DNA of 18,052 nt. It comes from Betaproteobacteria bacterium (GTDB taxonomy: Bacteria > Pseudomonadota > Gammaproteobacteria > Burkholderiales > SG8-39). Positions 1-6,497 of the stretch are shown one piece after another. The stretch lies in contig JAFAGU010000370.1 in the NCBI GenBank assembly GCA_019237595.1, positions 1-18,052 of the forward strand. Reading direction: 5' to 3'. Within the stretch, counting starts at the first letter, position 1. Each line of letters opens with the position of its first letter. The position numbers were made by a program, and so were the translations under genes. The notes below the pieces were generated by a model, which saw only the letters and a program-made list of their open reading frames with translations, was not told the DNA's origin and made no database searches.

Positions 1-199
1 GGCCGGCATACTGGCCGGTGACGATCGACGCCCGGTTGGGCGAGCAGATCGGCGTGGTGTGGAAGGCCCGCTCGAACATCGCCCCTTCGCGCGCGATTCG
101 ATCGATGTTCGGCGTTCGCATGTACGGATGCCCGCCCGCGCCGAACTCGTCGTAACGCAGGTCGTCGATCAGGATGACGATGAGGTTGGGCTTGATCAT
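1..199 (-). CDS. Sulfatase family hydrolase, N-terminal fragment (cut by window edge)
   Basis: Only about the first 66 residues are present; the gene runs off the left edge. The reverse strand reads MIKPNLIVILIDDLRYDEFG, the usual start of the sulfatase/alkaline phosphatase superfamily, with the Asp12-Asp13 metal-binding pair. It continues to C-S-P-N-R at residues 52-56, which fits the sulfatase signature C/S-x-P-x-R. In known sulfatases that Cys is converted to formylglycine, the catalytic nucleophile for sulfate ester cleavage, so this should be a Cys-type enzyme that needs a formylglycine-generating enzyme. The substrate cannot be inferred from the fragment. The start is the ATG whose complement is at 197-199; no signal peptide is seen. 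It is divergent from the serine hydrolase at 271. Confidence 0.88.
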   Translation of the reverse strand, partial: MIKPNLIVILIDDLRYDEFGAGGHPYMRTPNIDRIAREGAMFERAFHTTPICSPNRASIVTGQYAG

Positions 200-211
200 C
201 GGGCGCCCGGA

Positions 212-240
212 CGGACATTGTGCCGCATGTTGTATATAGT
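212..240 (+). promoter_or_regulatory. Candidate sigma-70 promoter for the serine hydrolase gene
   Basis: CGGACA (212-217, 4 of 6 matches to TTGACA), a 17-base spacer and TATAGT (235-240, 5 of 6 to TATAAT) lie 31 bases before the ATG at 271. Transcription would start near 247. A purine-rich ribosome-binding stretch, GGAGGAGGGGAG (256-267), follows. Found by eye; not tested. Confidence 0.4.
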
Positions 241-270
241 GCACGCGGTCAAACTGGAGGAGGGGAGACC

Positions 271-1487
271 ATGAGGAAGATCATGCGGGCGTTATCGCTC
301 CTGCTTGCATTCGGGCTCGCCGCCTGCGCGAGCGTCGCTCAGCAGGGCGGCGGGCTCTCGAAGGACCGGCTCGACGCGCTCACGGCGCGCATGCAGGCCG
401 ACATCCAGCAGGGCAAGGTGCCGGGGGCGGTGATGCTCGTCGCGCGGAACGGCTCGGTGGGCTATTTCGAAGCGCTCGGGCAGCGCGACCCGAAGACCGG
501 CGCGCCGATGAAGAAGGATTCCGTCTTCCGCATCTACTCGATGACAAAGCCCATCGTCACGACGGCGGCGATGATCCTCGTCGAGGAAGGCCGGCTGCAG
601 CTCACCGATCCGGTCTCCATGCACCTCCCCGAGCTCAAGGGAATGAAGGTCGGCGTGGAGAAAGGCGGGACGCTCGAGCTCGTCCCGCAGGCGCGCGAGA
701 TGACGATCCAGGACTTGATGCGCCAACCTCGGGGCTCACGTACGGCTTCTTCGGCAAGTCGCTCGTGAAGGAGCAGTACGAGCGCGCGGACGTGGACGTG
801 GGAGTCGATCGCAAGAATTACCTCAACGTCGTCTCGAAGCTCCCGCTGCACTACCAGCCCGGCACGACCTGGGACTACAGCATCAGCACCGACGTGCTGG
901 CGTTCGTCATCGAGCGCATTTCGGGCAAGCGCATCGAGGACTACCTGCAGGAGCGCATCTTCCGCCCGCTCGGCATGAAGGACACCGCGTTCTCGATCGA
1001 CGAGGCGCAGTACGCGCGCCTCGCGCAGGCGTTCGAAAGCGACGCTGCCATCAAGATCGGCAACTGGGAAAACGTGCGCGACGCCTCCCGACGGCCCTCC
1101 GGCGGCGGAGGCCTGCTTTCAACGGCGGAGGACTACTACCGCTTCGCGCAAATGCTGCTGAACGGCGGCGAATTCGGCGGCGTGCGCATCCTTTCGCGCA
1201 AAACCGTCGAATTCATGGATTCCGATCACCTCGGCGGTGTGCGCGGGCCCCTCTACCTGCCCGGCCCGGGCTACGGCTTCGGGCTGGGCGGCGCCGTGCG
1301 CCTCGCCGACGGCATGGCGGGCACGCAGGGCTCGCCGGGCGAATTCAACTGGGGCGGCTACGGCGGAACGTATTTCTGGATCGATCCGAAGGAAAAGCTC
1401 GTGGGCGTCCTCATGATGCAGGCGCCCACGCCGCGCGGCTACTACCGAGCCCTCTATCGGTCGATGGTGTACAGCGCGATGCAGTAG
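271..1487 (+). pseudogene. Beta-lactamase/EstB-type serine hydrolase lipoprotein, broken by a one-base deletion
   Basis: The gene occupies two frames. The first part (from ATG 271, strong ribosome-binding site at 256-267) has a lipoprotein signal with lipobox L-A-A-C, Cys19 being the lipidation site, and the S-M-T-K motif (SxxK: nucleophile Ser and general base Lys of class C beta-lactamases and EstB-like esterases). The second part, in the frame shifted by one, carries W-D-Y-S-I-S (the Y-x-x motif) and N-W-G-G-Y-G-G-T near the end (the WxG/KTG-like motif). The switch falls at 724-728: CAACC where CACACC would give the family-typical H-T-S-G-L-T-Y. Restoring one base gives a full protein of about 405 residues. 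It is either a recent pseudogene or a sequence error. The intact enzyme would be an outer-membrane or periplasmic esterase, DD-peptidase-like or beta-lactamase-like hydrolase; the substrate is unknown. Confidence 0.85.
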
Positions 1488-1499
1488 CCGCCCGGCGCT

Positions 1500-1520
1500 C
1501 GCCGCCTGTCGCCGGCGGCG
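1500..1520 (+). terminator. GC hairpin after the serine hydrolase
   Basis: CGCCGCC (1500-1506) pairs with GGCGGCG (1514-1520) around a 7-base loop, 12 bases after the stop at 1487. There is no T-run on either side, so it is at best a weak or Rho-assisted terminator. Confidence 0.22.
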
Positions 1521-1548
1521 CGGGAACGCGGTTTGCTGTCGTCCTCGC

Positions 1549-2580
1549 GTGATCCAGGAACCGAGGGCGCTTGCCACCGCCGAGCTTCCGCGGTGCGCGC
1601 AGATCGAGCCGGTCGGGCGGCCGACGCCGTCGTTCCGGCGCTCCGCGATTGCGCTCCGGGTCGACGGCCTTCGCAACGCGCCGGCAGGCCTCCTCAGCTT
1701 CGACGCCTTCTGCCGGCTCGTCGACCAGCTCCCGGAGCTCGAGGAGCTGCGCCTCCAGGGCGGCGGCGACCCGCTCGCCCATCCCCGATTCTTCGACATG
1801 GTGCGCTACGCCGCGCGCCGCGGCGCCCGCGTCTCCACGACGACGCGGCTCCAGCGCTTCAGCCAGGCGCGCGCGGAGGAGTGCGTGGCGAGCGGGCTTC
1901 AGTGCATCCACGTGCCGCTCGACGGCGCCGGCACGCGCGAGTACGACTTCAGCCGCCGCGGTCCGCGCTACGAGCGGATGCTGCGGCACCTGCGTTTCCT
2001 CGCCCAGGCCCGGCGCGCCAAGCGCAGCCTCTGGCCGCAGGTCACCCTGGGAGCGGTGCTCATGCGCCGCACCGTGGCGGGAATTCCCGGCATCGTGCGC
2101 CTCGCGCACGAGCACGGCGCCGACAGCGTCGTCGTCCAGCGGCTGGCGGAGTTCGTGGAATCGAATGGCCTGTCTGCTTCCCACCGGCGGATCCGCCAGT
2201 TCCTCGAGGCCGAAGCGCTCACTGACGCCGACGTTGAGAACGCGTCCGCTTCCTTCGCCGAAGCACGCGCGGTCGCAAACGAGCTCAACGTCGGGCTGCA
2301 GCTTCCGGAGCTCGCGCATGCTGGCACCGCGGCGCCGCATGTGTGCCCATGGCCGTGGGAAGGGCTGTACGTTACGGCGAGCGGCGAGGCGAAATCCTGC
2401 TTCGTCGCGGCAGGCGAGCGCACCCAGCCGCAGCGCGCGCTCGGCAACGTCCTGCGCCAGGGCGTCGCGGCGGTGTGGAGCGGCGAGGCGTACCGCGAAT
2501 TGCGCGAACGCCACCTCGCGGGCGAGCTCCCAGTGCCGTGCAGCGGCTGTCCCCATACGCATCGTGTCGACGCCGCATGA
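1549..2580 (+). CDS. Radical-SAM/SPASM-like protein lacking the SAM-cluster cysteines
   Basis: The protein has 343 residues from the GTG at 1549. No earlier start fits, and no clear ribosome-binding site is seen. The layout follows radical SAM/SPASM enzymes (the PqqE and anaerobic sulfatase-maturase type): a core with LRLQGGGDPLAHPRFFDM (residues 67-84), matching the usual L-x-G-x-GEP-L-x-HP region, then a C-terminal SPASM/twitch-like domain with C266-x12-G279-x4-C284 and C331-x2-C334, plus the typical L-G-N-V and V-W segments. The N-terminal CxxxCxxC loop that binds the [4Fe-4S]/SAM cluster is absent. Where it should follow I-E-P-V-G (19-23) the equivalent positions are Pro25, Phe29 and Ser32, with no gap. 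No neighbouring frame supplies a Cys triplet. It may therefore be a non-radical member that keeps one auxiliary cluster. The stop overlaps the cupin start (ATGA). Function unknown. Confidence 0.75.
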   Translation: MIQEPRALATAELPRCAQIEPVGRPTPSFRRSAIALRVDGLRNAPAGLLSFDAFCRLVDQLPELEELRLQGGGDPLAHPRFFDMVRYAARRGARVSTTTRLQRFSQARAEECVASGLQCIHVPLDGAGTREYDFSRRGPRYERMLRHLRFLAQARRAKRSLWPQVTLGAVLMRRTVAGIPGIVRLAHEHGADSVVVQRLAEFVESNGLSASHRRIRQFLEAEALTDADVENASASFAEARAVANELNVGLQLPELAHAGTAAPHVCPWPWEGLYVTASGEAKSCFVAAGERTQPQRALGNVLRQGVAAVWSGEAYRELRERHLAGELPVPCSGCPHTHRVDAA

Positions 2581-2918
2581 GGCTCAAGCGGCTCCGCTTC
2601 GGGGAAGGCTTCCGCGTGCACTTCGCGAGCCGCCGCGCGCAGGCAGCCGAGATGGTCATTCCGCCCGGCGATGCCGAGGGCGACCCGGCTAACCGCCACC
2701 GCGGCGCCGACCAGTGGCTCTTCGTGCTCTCGGGGAGGGGGCGCGCGCTGGTCAATGGCCGCAGGCACGCGCTGGGCGCCGGGAGCCTGCTTCTTATCGA
2801 GCATGGCGACCGGCACGAGATCCGCAACACTGGCCGCTCGCTCCTCAGGACACTCAATTTCTACACGCCGCCTGCCTATCGCAAGGACGGCAATCCGCTT
2901 CCGCGTGGCCGCAAGTAG
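2577..2918 (+). CDS. Small single-domain cupin protein
   Basis: The protein has 113 residues; its ATG overlaps the stop of the radical-SAM-like gene (ATGA), so translation is probably coupled. It has one cupin barrel. Motif 1 is at about 39-55 (N-R-H-R-G-A-D-Q-W, then G-R-G), in which only His41 of the usual HxH pair remains and the Glu position holds Gln46. Motif 2 is at about 69-84 (G-S-L-L-L-I-E-H-G-D-R-H-E-I-R-N), keeping His80 and Asn84 but with Glu for the usual Pro. Cupins of this size are metal-binding enzymes or small-molecule binding proteins. With altered ligands, its metal binding is uncertain. No signal peptide: cytoplasmic. It probably acts with the flanking genes, but the reaction is unknown. 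Confidence 0.82.
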   Translation: MRLKRLRFGEGFRVHFASRRAQAAEMVIPPGDAEGDPANRHRGADQWLFVLSGRGRALVNGRRHALGAGSLLLIEHGDRHEIRNTGRSLLRTLNFYTPPAYRKDGNPLPRGRK

Positions 2919-2936
2919 CGCCGTGCGCACCGCGCC

Positions 2937-3455
2937 GTGATCAATACGCGCATCCGAACAGGCGCGCTGCTCCTCGGGATCGGGCTTGGGGCGATGCTCG
3001 ACGCCATCGTGTTCCGCGACCTGCTGCAATGGAACAGCATGCTCTCGGCGACGCTCGTCCCCGATTCGCTCGACGCCTGGCGCGTGAGCCTCGCGGCCGA
3101 CGGCCTTTTCCGCGCCGTCGCCTGGGCGCTCGCGCTGGCCGGTGTCGTCTCGCTCTGGTCTGCCTTCGGCCGCCCGGGATCGCTGCCCTCGAGCCGCGTG
3201 TTTACGGGCTATTTCCTTCTCGGCTGGGGCTGGTACAACCTCCTCGAGGGGCTGGTTGTCCACGAGTTCCTCGCGCTTCATCATGTGCGCGACCTGCCCG
3301 CGCGCGTGCCTTCGTACGACTGGACGTATCTCATCATCGGAGGCCTGGGCTTCATCGCGGTCGGCCTCGCGCTTTCGCGGCGGCCCGTCCCGCGGCGCAT
3401 GGCCGATCGGCGCGCGGGCTACGAGCGCCGCGGAACCGGCGCGGCCGGCACGTAA
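2937..3455 (+). CDS. DUF2243-type integral membrane protein
   Basis: The protein has 172 residues from the GTG at 2937, 18 bases after the cupin stop. Four hydrophobic segments are visible, at about residues 8-25, 58-78, 88-108 and 126-146. The N-terminal G-x-G-x-G-A-M-L-D-A-I-V-F-R-D-L-L-Q-W and the H-E-F-L-A-L-H-H-V-R-D stretch near residue 105-115 match the conserved D-x-I and D/H-x-x-L-x-L-H-H-V-R patterns of DUF2243 inner-membrane proteins. The conserved His and Asp residues near the membrane suggest metal or haem contact, but no function is established for the family. It lies in one transcription direction with the cupin and the radical-SAM-like gene, so is probably the third gene of that operon. 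It converges on the methyltransferase with only 16 bases between stops. Confidence 0.78.
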   Translation: MINTRIRTGALLLGIGLGAMLDAIVFRDLLQWNSMLSATLVPDSLDAWRVSLAADGLFRAVAWALALAGVVSLWSAFGRPGSLPSSRVFTGYFLLGWGWYNLLEGLVVHEFLALHHVRDLPARVPSYDWTYLIIGGLGFIAVGLALSRRPVPRRMADRRAGYERRGTGAAGT

Positions 3456-3458
3456 GAC

Positions 3459-3486
3459 GCGCTGCCGGCGCCTAGCGGCGCAGCGC
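3459..3486. terminator. Hairpin between two convergent genes
   Basis: GCGCTG (3459-3464) plus CGCC (3469-3472) pair with GGCG (3477-3480) plus CAGCGC (3481-3486) around the loop TAGC, with a 4-base bulge CCGG. The hairpin spans the stop of the leftward methyltransferase and lies just after the DUF2243 stop, where a bidirectional terminator would be useful. No T-run follows on either strand. Confidence 0.3.
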
Positions 3487-4248
3487 GCTCACGACGTACT
3501 GCGTTCCCAGGAAGGACGAGAAGGGCGTGTCGCCGAGCTCCGAAAGGCGGCGGTTGAGCTCCGCCGAAGCCGCCGGAAGAAGCTCGTGCAGCGGGAAGAG
3601 GATGAAATTGCAGAAGCGGCCCTCGAGCCGGGCGAGCCCGGCGGCGGCGAGCTCGCGGTCGAGCCGCCACGGCACGCATCGCCGCGTGAGGAAGCGCTGG
3701 GAGTCGGAGGGCGAGCGGCCGAGGGCGCGCTTCGCGGCCTCGCGCGCCGCCACCCAGGCGCGCCGCGCGAGGTGATAGGCCGATACGGCGCTCGGCACCG
3801 TGATCGCCACCACGCCGCCGGGCCGCAGCACGCGGCGGATCTCGGCGAGCGAGCTCGCGCGGTCCCAGACGTATTCGAGCACGCCCATCGCCACGACCGC
3901 ATCGAAGCTCGCTTCCGGGAAGGGCAATCGTTCCGCGGTCCCCACGCGCAGGTGGAGCCTGCCGCGTTCGGGATGCGACCCCATGCGCGCTTCGCCGAGC
4001 GCGATCATGCGCTCCGACGCATCGACGCCCCACACCTCGCGCGAGCGCTCGAGGAGGGGCCCGGCCATCATCGCCGGCCCGCAGCCGAGGTCGAGCACGC
4101 GGGCGCAGCGCTCGGGAAGGATGGAGAGCACGAGGTCCCGCTGGGCGATGAAGGAATGCTGCCGCTCGCGCTCGGCGACGTACTCGGCCGCCGACGCGTC
4201 GAAGTAGCTCCGGATCGCCGCGCCCTGCTCGCCTGACGCGTTCGTCAT
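3472..4248 (-). CDS. Class I SAM-dependent methyltransferase (Methyltransf_11 type)
   Basis: The protein has 258 residues from an ATG whose complement is at 4246-4248. Motif I, V-L-D-L-G-C-G-P (51-58), binds SAM. An acidic residue follows in V-W-G-V-D-A-S (motif II), then F-D-A-V-V-A-M-G-V-L-E-Y (motif IV region) and V-L-R-P-G-G-V (motif VI region). This is the order of UbiE/COQ5-like small-molecule methyltransferases. The C-terminal third, with R-F-L-T-R-R and S-S-F-L-G-T-Q-Y, is more variable and would set the acceptor, which cannot be named. No signal peptide or membrane segment: cytoplasmic. It stands alone on its strand, divergent from the MaoC-like gene. Confidence 0.85.
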   Translation of the reverse strand: MTNASGEQGAAIRSYFDASAAEYVAERERQHSFIAQRDLVLSILPERCARVLDLGCGPAMMAGPLLERSREVWGVDASERMIALGEARMGSHPERGRLHLRVGTAERLPFPEASFDAVVAMGVLEYVWDRASSLAEIRRVLRPGGVVAITVPSAVSAYHLARRAWVAAREAAKRALGRSPSDSQRFLTRRCVPWRLDRELAAAGLARLEGRFCNFILFPLHELLPAASAELNRRLSELGDTPFSSFLGTQYVVSALRR

Positions 4249-4267
4249 GCTGGCAAGGGCATGCAGC

Positions 4268-4273
4268 TACAAT
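4268..4273 (+). promoter_or_regulatory. -10-like element before the MaoC-like gene
   Basis: TACAAT matches TATAAT at 5 of 6 positions and sits in the 65 bases between the divergent methyltransferase and the TTG at 4314. No convincing -35 box is 16-18 bases upstream. If used, transcription would start near 4280, after the possible ATG at 4272. That favours the TTG at 4314 as the start codon. Confidence 0.3.
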
Positions 4274-4313
4274 GCCGGCTCCCATAGCCCGTTCGGCCCG
4301 TGCGGGGAATAAT

Positions 4314-4775
4314 TTGAAAGACTCCGGATCGCTGCCCATCGTCGGGCGCGGCTTCGCATTCCAGGACCTGAAGGTCGGCGCGCGCTTTCGCACCCACCGG
4401 CGCACGATCGCGGAGGCCGATCTTGCCGCGTTCATCAACGTCAGCTGGCTCACCGAGGAGCTCTTCGCGGTCGCCGACGACAGCGGCCGGGCGATCAAGG
4501 GGCGTGCGGTACCCGCCGCGCTCGTCTACGCCTTTGCCGAGGGGCTCCTCCTGCCGACGATGCAGGATACGGGGCTCGCCTTCCTGAATGCGACGCTCGA
4601 CGTGAAGGGCCCGACGCTCGTCGGAGACACCATCCACGTGGAATGCGAGGTGGCCGAGACGCGCCTCGCTTCCAAGGGCGATCGCGGGCTCGTGCGCTTC
4701 TCGAACCGCGTCGTCAATCAGCGCGGCGAGGCGGTGCTCGAGTACAACCCTTTGCGGCTCCTCAAGCTGAAATAG
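4314..4775 (+). CDS. MaoC-like hot-dog-fold protein
   Basis: From the TTG at 4314 the protein has 153 residues and begins L-K-D-S-G-S-L-P-I-V-G-R-G; GGGGA lies 5 bases upstream. An in-frame ATG at 4272 would add 14 residues of low-complexity sequence with poor ribosome-binding support. The sequence F-Q-D-L-K-V-G-A-R-F, then R-T-I-A-E-A-D-L-A-A-F-I-N, and later V-G-D-T-I-H-V-E-C-E-V, has the pattern of MaoC/FAS1-type acyl-CoA hydratases and dehydratases. The Asp-x4-His catalytic pair of R-specific enoyl-CoA hydratases is not visible where it should follow the F-I-N stretch, so it may be non-catalytic or use other residues. It is followed after 10 bases by the VOC gene, probably in one operon. 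Confidence 0.75.
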   Translation: MKDSGSLPIVGRGFAFQDLKVGARFRTHRRTIAEADLAAFINVSWLTEELFAVADDSGRAIKGRAVPAALVYAFAEGLLLPTMQDTGLAFLNATLDVKGPTLVGDTIHVECEVAETRLASKGDRGLVRFSNRVVNQRGEAVLEYNPLRLLKLK

Positions 4776-4785
4776 GACGGGTCCG

Positions 4786-5175
4786 ATGATCGACCATATC
4801 GACCATATCGTCCTCACCACCCGGGACCTCGACGCCTGCGTGCGCTTCTATACGGAGGTCCTCGGCATGACGCTGGAGAAATTCCGCACGCCGACCGAGG
4901 AGCGGCTCGCGCTCAAGTTCGGCTCGCAGAAGATCAACCTGCACGTGTGGGGAAGCGAATTCTCGCCGCGAGCGCACGTCGCAGTGCCGGGCTCGCTCGA
5001 TCTGTGCTTCATCGCTGCCGTCCCGCTCGACCGCGTGGTCGAGAAGCTCGCCCGCCTGCAGGTGCGGATCGAGGAAGGACCGGTGGCGAAAACCGGCGCC
5101 GTGTCGAAGCTCCGCTCCGTCTACGTGCGGGATCCGGATCTCAACCTGGTCGAGATCTCCGAGCCCGTCCGCTAG
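4786..5175 (+). CDS. VOC family protein (glyoxalase/dioxygenase fold)
   Basis: The protein has 129 residues, the usual length for one VOC module with two beta-alpha-beta-beta-beta units. It opens M-I-D-H-I-D-H-I-V-L-T-T-R-D-L and has F-Y-T-E-V-L-G-M (21-28), both typical. Likely metal ligands are His7, His53 (in I-N-L-H) and Glu123 (in N-L-V-E-I-S). Members include glyoxalase I, fosfomycin-resistance proteins, extradiol dioxygenases and methylmalonyl-CoA epimerase; this short form cannot be assigned a substrate. AGGACGG (4774-4780) is a reasonable ribosome-binding site. It is probably co-transcribed with the MaoC-like gene, which suggests a CoA-ester or aromatic-acid side pathway (inference). 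Its stop shares the bases CTAG with the stop of the convergent Bug gene. Confidence 0.85.
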   Translation: MIDHIDHIVLTTRDLDACVRFYTEVLGMTLEKFRTPTEERLALKFGSQKINLHVWGSEFSPRAHVAVPGSLDLCFIAAVPLDRVVEKLARLQVRIEEGPVAKTGAVSKLRSVYVRDPDLNLVEISEPVR

Positions 5176-6122
5176 TCGAGGCGGATTCCCGACTCCCGGA
5201 TCACCTTTCCCCATTTCGCGGTTTCGGAGGCCACGAAGGCCGAAAATTCCGCGGGCGTGTTCCTGCGCGTCTCGACGCTCAGCCCGGCGAGGCGCTCCGC
5301 CGCCGAGGGATGCGCGATGGCGCGGTTGAGCGCGGCGTTGAGCTTCCCCACGACTTCGTCGGGACTGCCGGCCGGAACGAAGACGCCGTTCCATTCGTAC
5401 GCTTCGAAGCCCGGAAGCGTCTCGCCGACCGCCGGGAGATCCGGAAAACTCCCGAGGCGCCCGCGCCCCGTGTGCGCGATGGCGCGGACCTGGCCGGACT
5501 TGACGAACGGCGTCGAAGCCGACGCGTTGCTGAAAAAGAACTTCACGTGGCCGCCGGCGAGGTCGTTGAGCGCAGGGCCGCCTCCCTTGTACGGGATGTG
5601 GTTGATGCGCACGCCGGCGCTCGCGCGGAAGAGCTCGAGCGCGAGGTGCTGGGCGCTGCCGTTCCCCGATGAGGCCCAGTCGAGGCCGTCGGAGGATTTC
5701 GCAAGCGCGATCACTTCGGCGACCGTCCTCGCCGGCACGCTCGGGTGCACGACGAGCAGGTTCGGGACGAGGGCGGCGAGGAAGACGGCGCGGAACTCCT
5801 TCGCTGCGTCGTAGGGAAGGTTCGCAACGAGCCACGGGTTGATCGATTGCGCCGTCGCGTCGTAGAGCACCGTGTACCCGTCGGCCGGCGCCTTCGCGAC
5901 GATCGCGGGGCCGATCGTCCCGCCGCCCCCGCCGCGGTTCTCGATGACGAAAGGCTGGCCGAGCTCTTCCGCCACGCGCGCGAAAAGGAGGCGCGAGACC
6001 GTGTCCGCGCCGCCGCCCGGCGAATAGGGCACGACGACCCGAACGGAGCGCGACGGGTAGTCCAGCGCGAGCGCGAGCGGCGAGAGGAGCGCGGCAAGGA
6101 AAATCGCCAGGAGCCTCGGCAT
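5172..6122 (-). CDS. Tripartite tricarboxylate transporter substrate-binding protein (Bug/TctC family)
   Basis: From the ATG whose complement is at 6120-6122 the protein has 316 residues, the family norm. It begins with a Sec signal peptide (M-P-R-L-L-A-I-F-L-A-A-L-L-S-P-L-A-L-A, cleavage after about residue 19), followed by D-Y-P-S-R-S-V-R-V-V-V-P-Y-S-P-G-G-G-A-D, the hallmark Bug start. Further family segments are V-I-E-N-R-G-G-G-G-G-T-I-G, H-I-P-Y-K-G-G-G-P-A and F-F-F-S-N-A. The mature protein should be periplasmic and bind a small carboxylate, with the ligand carboxylate held by backbone and water in the known structures. No TctA or TctB membrane gene is next to it; orphan Bug genes are common in Burkholderiales. 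Upstream in-frame extension is possible but lacks the signal peptide start. Confidence 0.93.
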   Translation of the reverse strand: MPRLLAIFLAALLSPLALALDYPSRSVRVVVPYSPGGGADTVSRLLFARVAEELGQPFVIENRGGGGGTIGPAIVAKAPADGYTVLYDATAQSINPWLVANLPYDAAKEFRAVFLAALVPNLLVVHPSVPARTVAEVIALAKSSDGLDWASSGNGSAQHLALELFRASAGVRINHIPYKGGGPALNDLAGGHVKFFFSNASASTPFVKSGQVRAIAHTGRGRLGSFPDLPAVGETLPGFEAYEWNGVFVPAGSPDEVVGKLNAALNRAIAHPSAAERLAGLSVETRRNTPAEFSAFVASETAKWGKVIRESGIRLD

Positions 6123-6125
6123 GCC

Positions 6126-6148
6126 CGCATTTTCCGTACGGGAATGCG
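6126..6148. repeat. Imperfect palindrome in the Bug / acidic-protein intergenic region
   Basis: CGCATT (6126-6131) and AATGCG (6143-6148) are inverted copies that enclose the 8-base palindrome CCGTACGG (6134-6141). The element lies in the 63-base gap between the divergent Bug gene and the acidic-protein gene, where it could be an operator for either gene or a hairpin in the 5' leader. Confidence 0.4.
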
Positions 6149-6185
6149 CTTTGCAAGGATGGGTTTTCCGAATCCGGAGGAACTC

Positions 6186-6497
6186 ATGGCAAGCGAACTG
6201 CGCCGCACTACGCCCAAGCTCGGCCCGAGCGATTCGTCCGACACGAGTGCGGACCGCCCCGGAGAGCCCTCCACGGACACCGACGGCGGCGGTACCGGCG
6301 AGCGCGTCACCGTCGGGCGCGCGCCCCGTTCCGAGCTCCATGACGAGCGCGAGGCGGATCGCGTCGTGGACGCCGGCGAGGCGGGGCTGGGCGGCGGGCT
6401 GGACGAAGCCGAGGAAGCGCAGCTCGGCATCACCGACGAAGAGCTCGAGGCGCGCGACAAGGCGCGCCGGGACGCCGTCAAGCGCCCGAAACGTTGA
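6186..6497 (+). CDS. Small acidic hydrophilic protein of unknown function
   Basis: The protein has 103 residues from ATG 6186, with a very good ribosome-binding site, GGAGG at 6176-6180, five bases upstream, which is the main reason to call it real. It is rich in Asp, Glu, Gly, Ser and Thr, has no hydrophobic segment and no Cys, and is probably largely disordered. Readable blocks are L-G-P-S-D-S-S-D-T-S-A-D, then G-T-G-E-R, then A-D-R-V-V-D-A-G-E-A-G-L-G-G-G-L-D-E-A-E-E-A, and a basic end. I recognise the general look of a conserved betaproteobacterial hypothetical but know no function for it. The last 20 bases overlap the end of the convergent ilvA gene. The ilvA reading frame itself is clear, so both ends are probably real. 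Confidence 0.7.
   Translation: MASELRRTTPKLGPSDSSDTSADRPGEPSTDTDGGGTGERVTVGRAPRSELHDEREADRVVDAGEAGLGGGLDEAEEAQLGITDEELEARDKARRDAVKRPKR

Noticed and set aside
292..726. Antisense frame over the serine hydrolase
   Set aside because: It has no domain or ribosome-binding site and is the mirror of a gene with clear motifs.
4272..4313. The ATG at 4272 as start of the MaoC-like gene
   Set aside because: It overlaps the -10-like TACAAT, has poor ribosome-binding support, and adds a peptide outside the family pattern. It is kept as an alternative only.
5172..6341. A longer Bug protein starting at 6341
   Set aside because: The signal peptide begins at the ATG at 6120-6122, and the added N-terminus would bury it.
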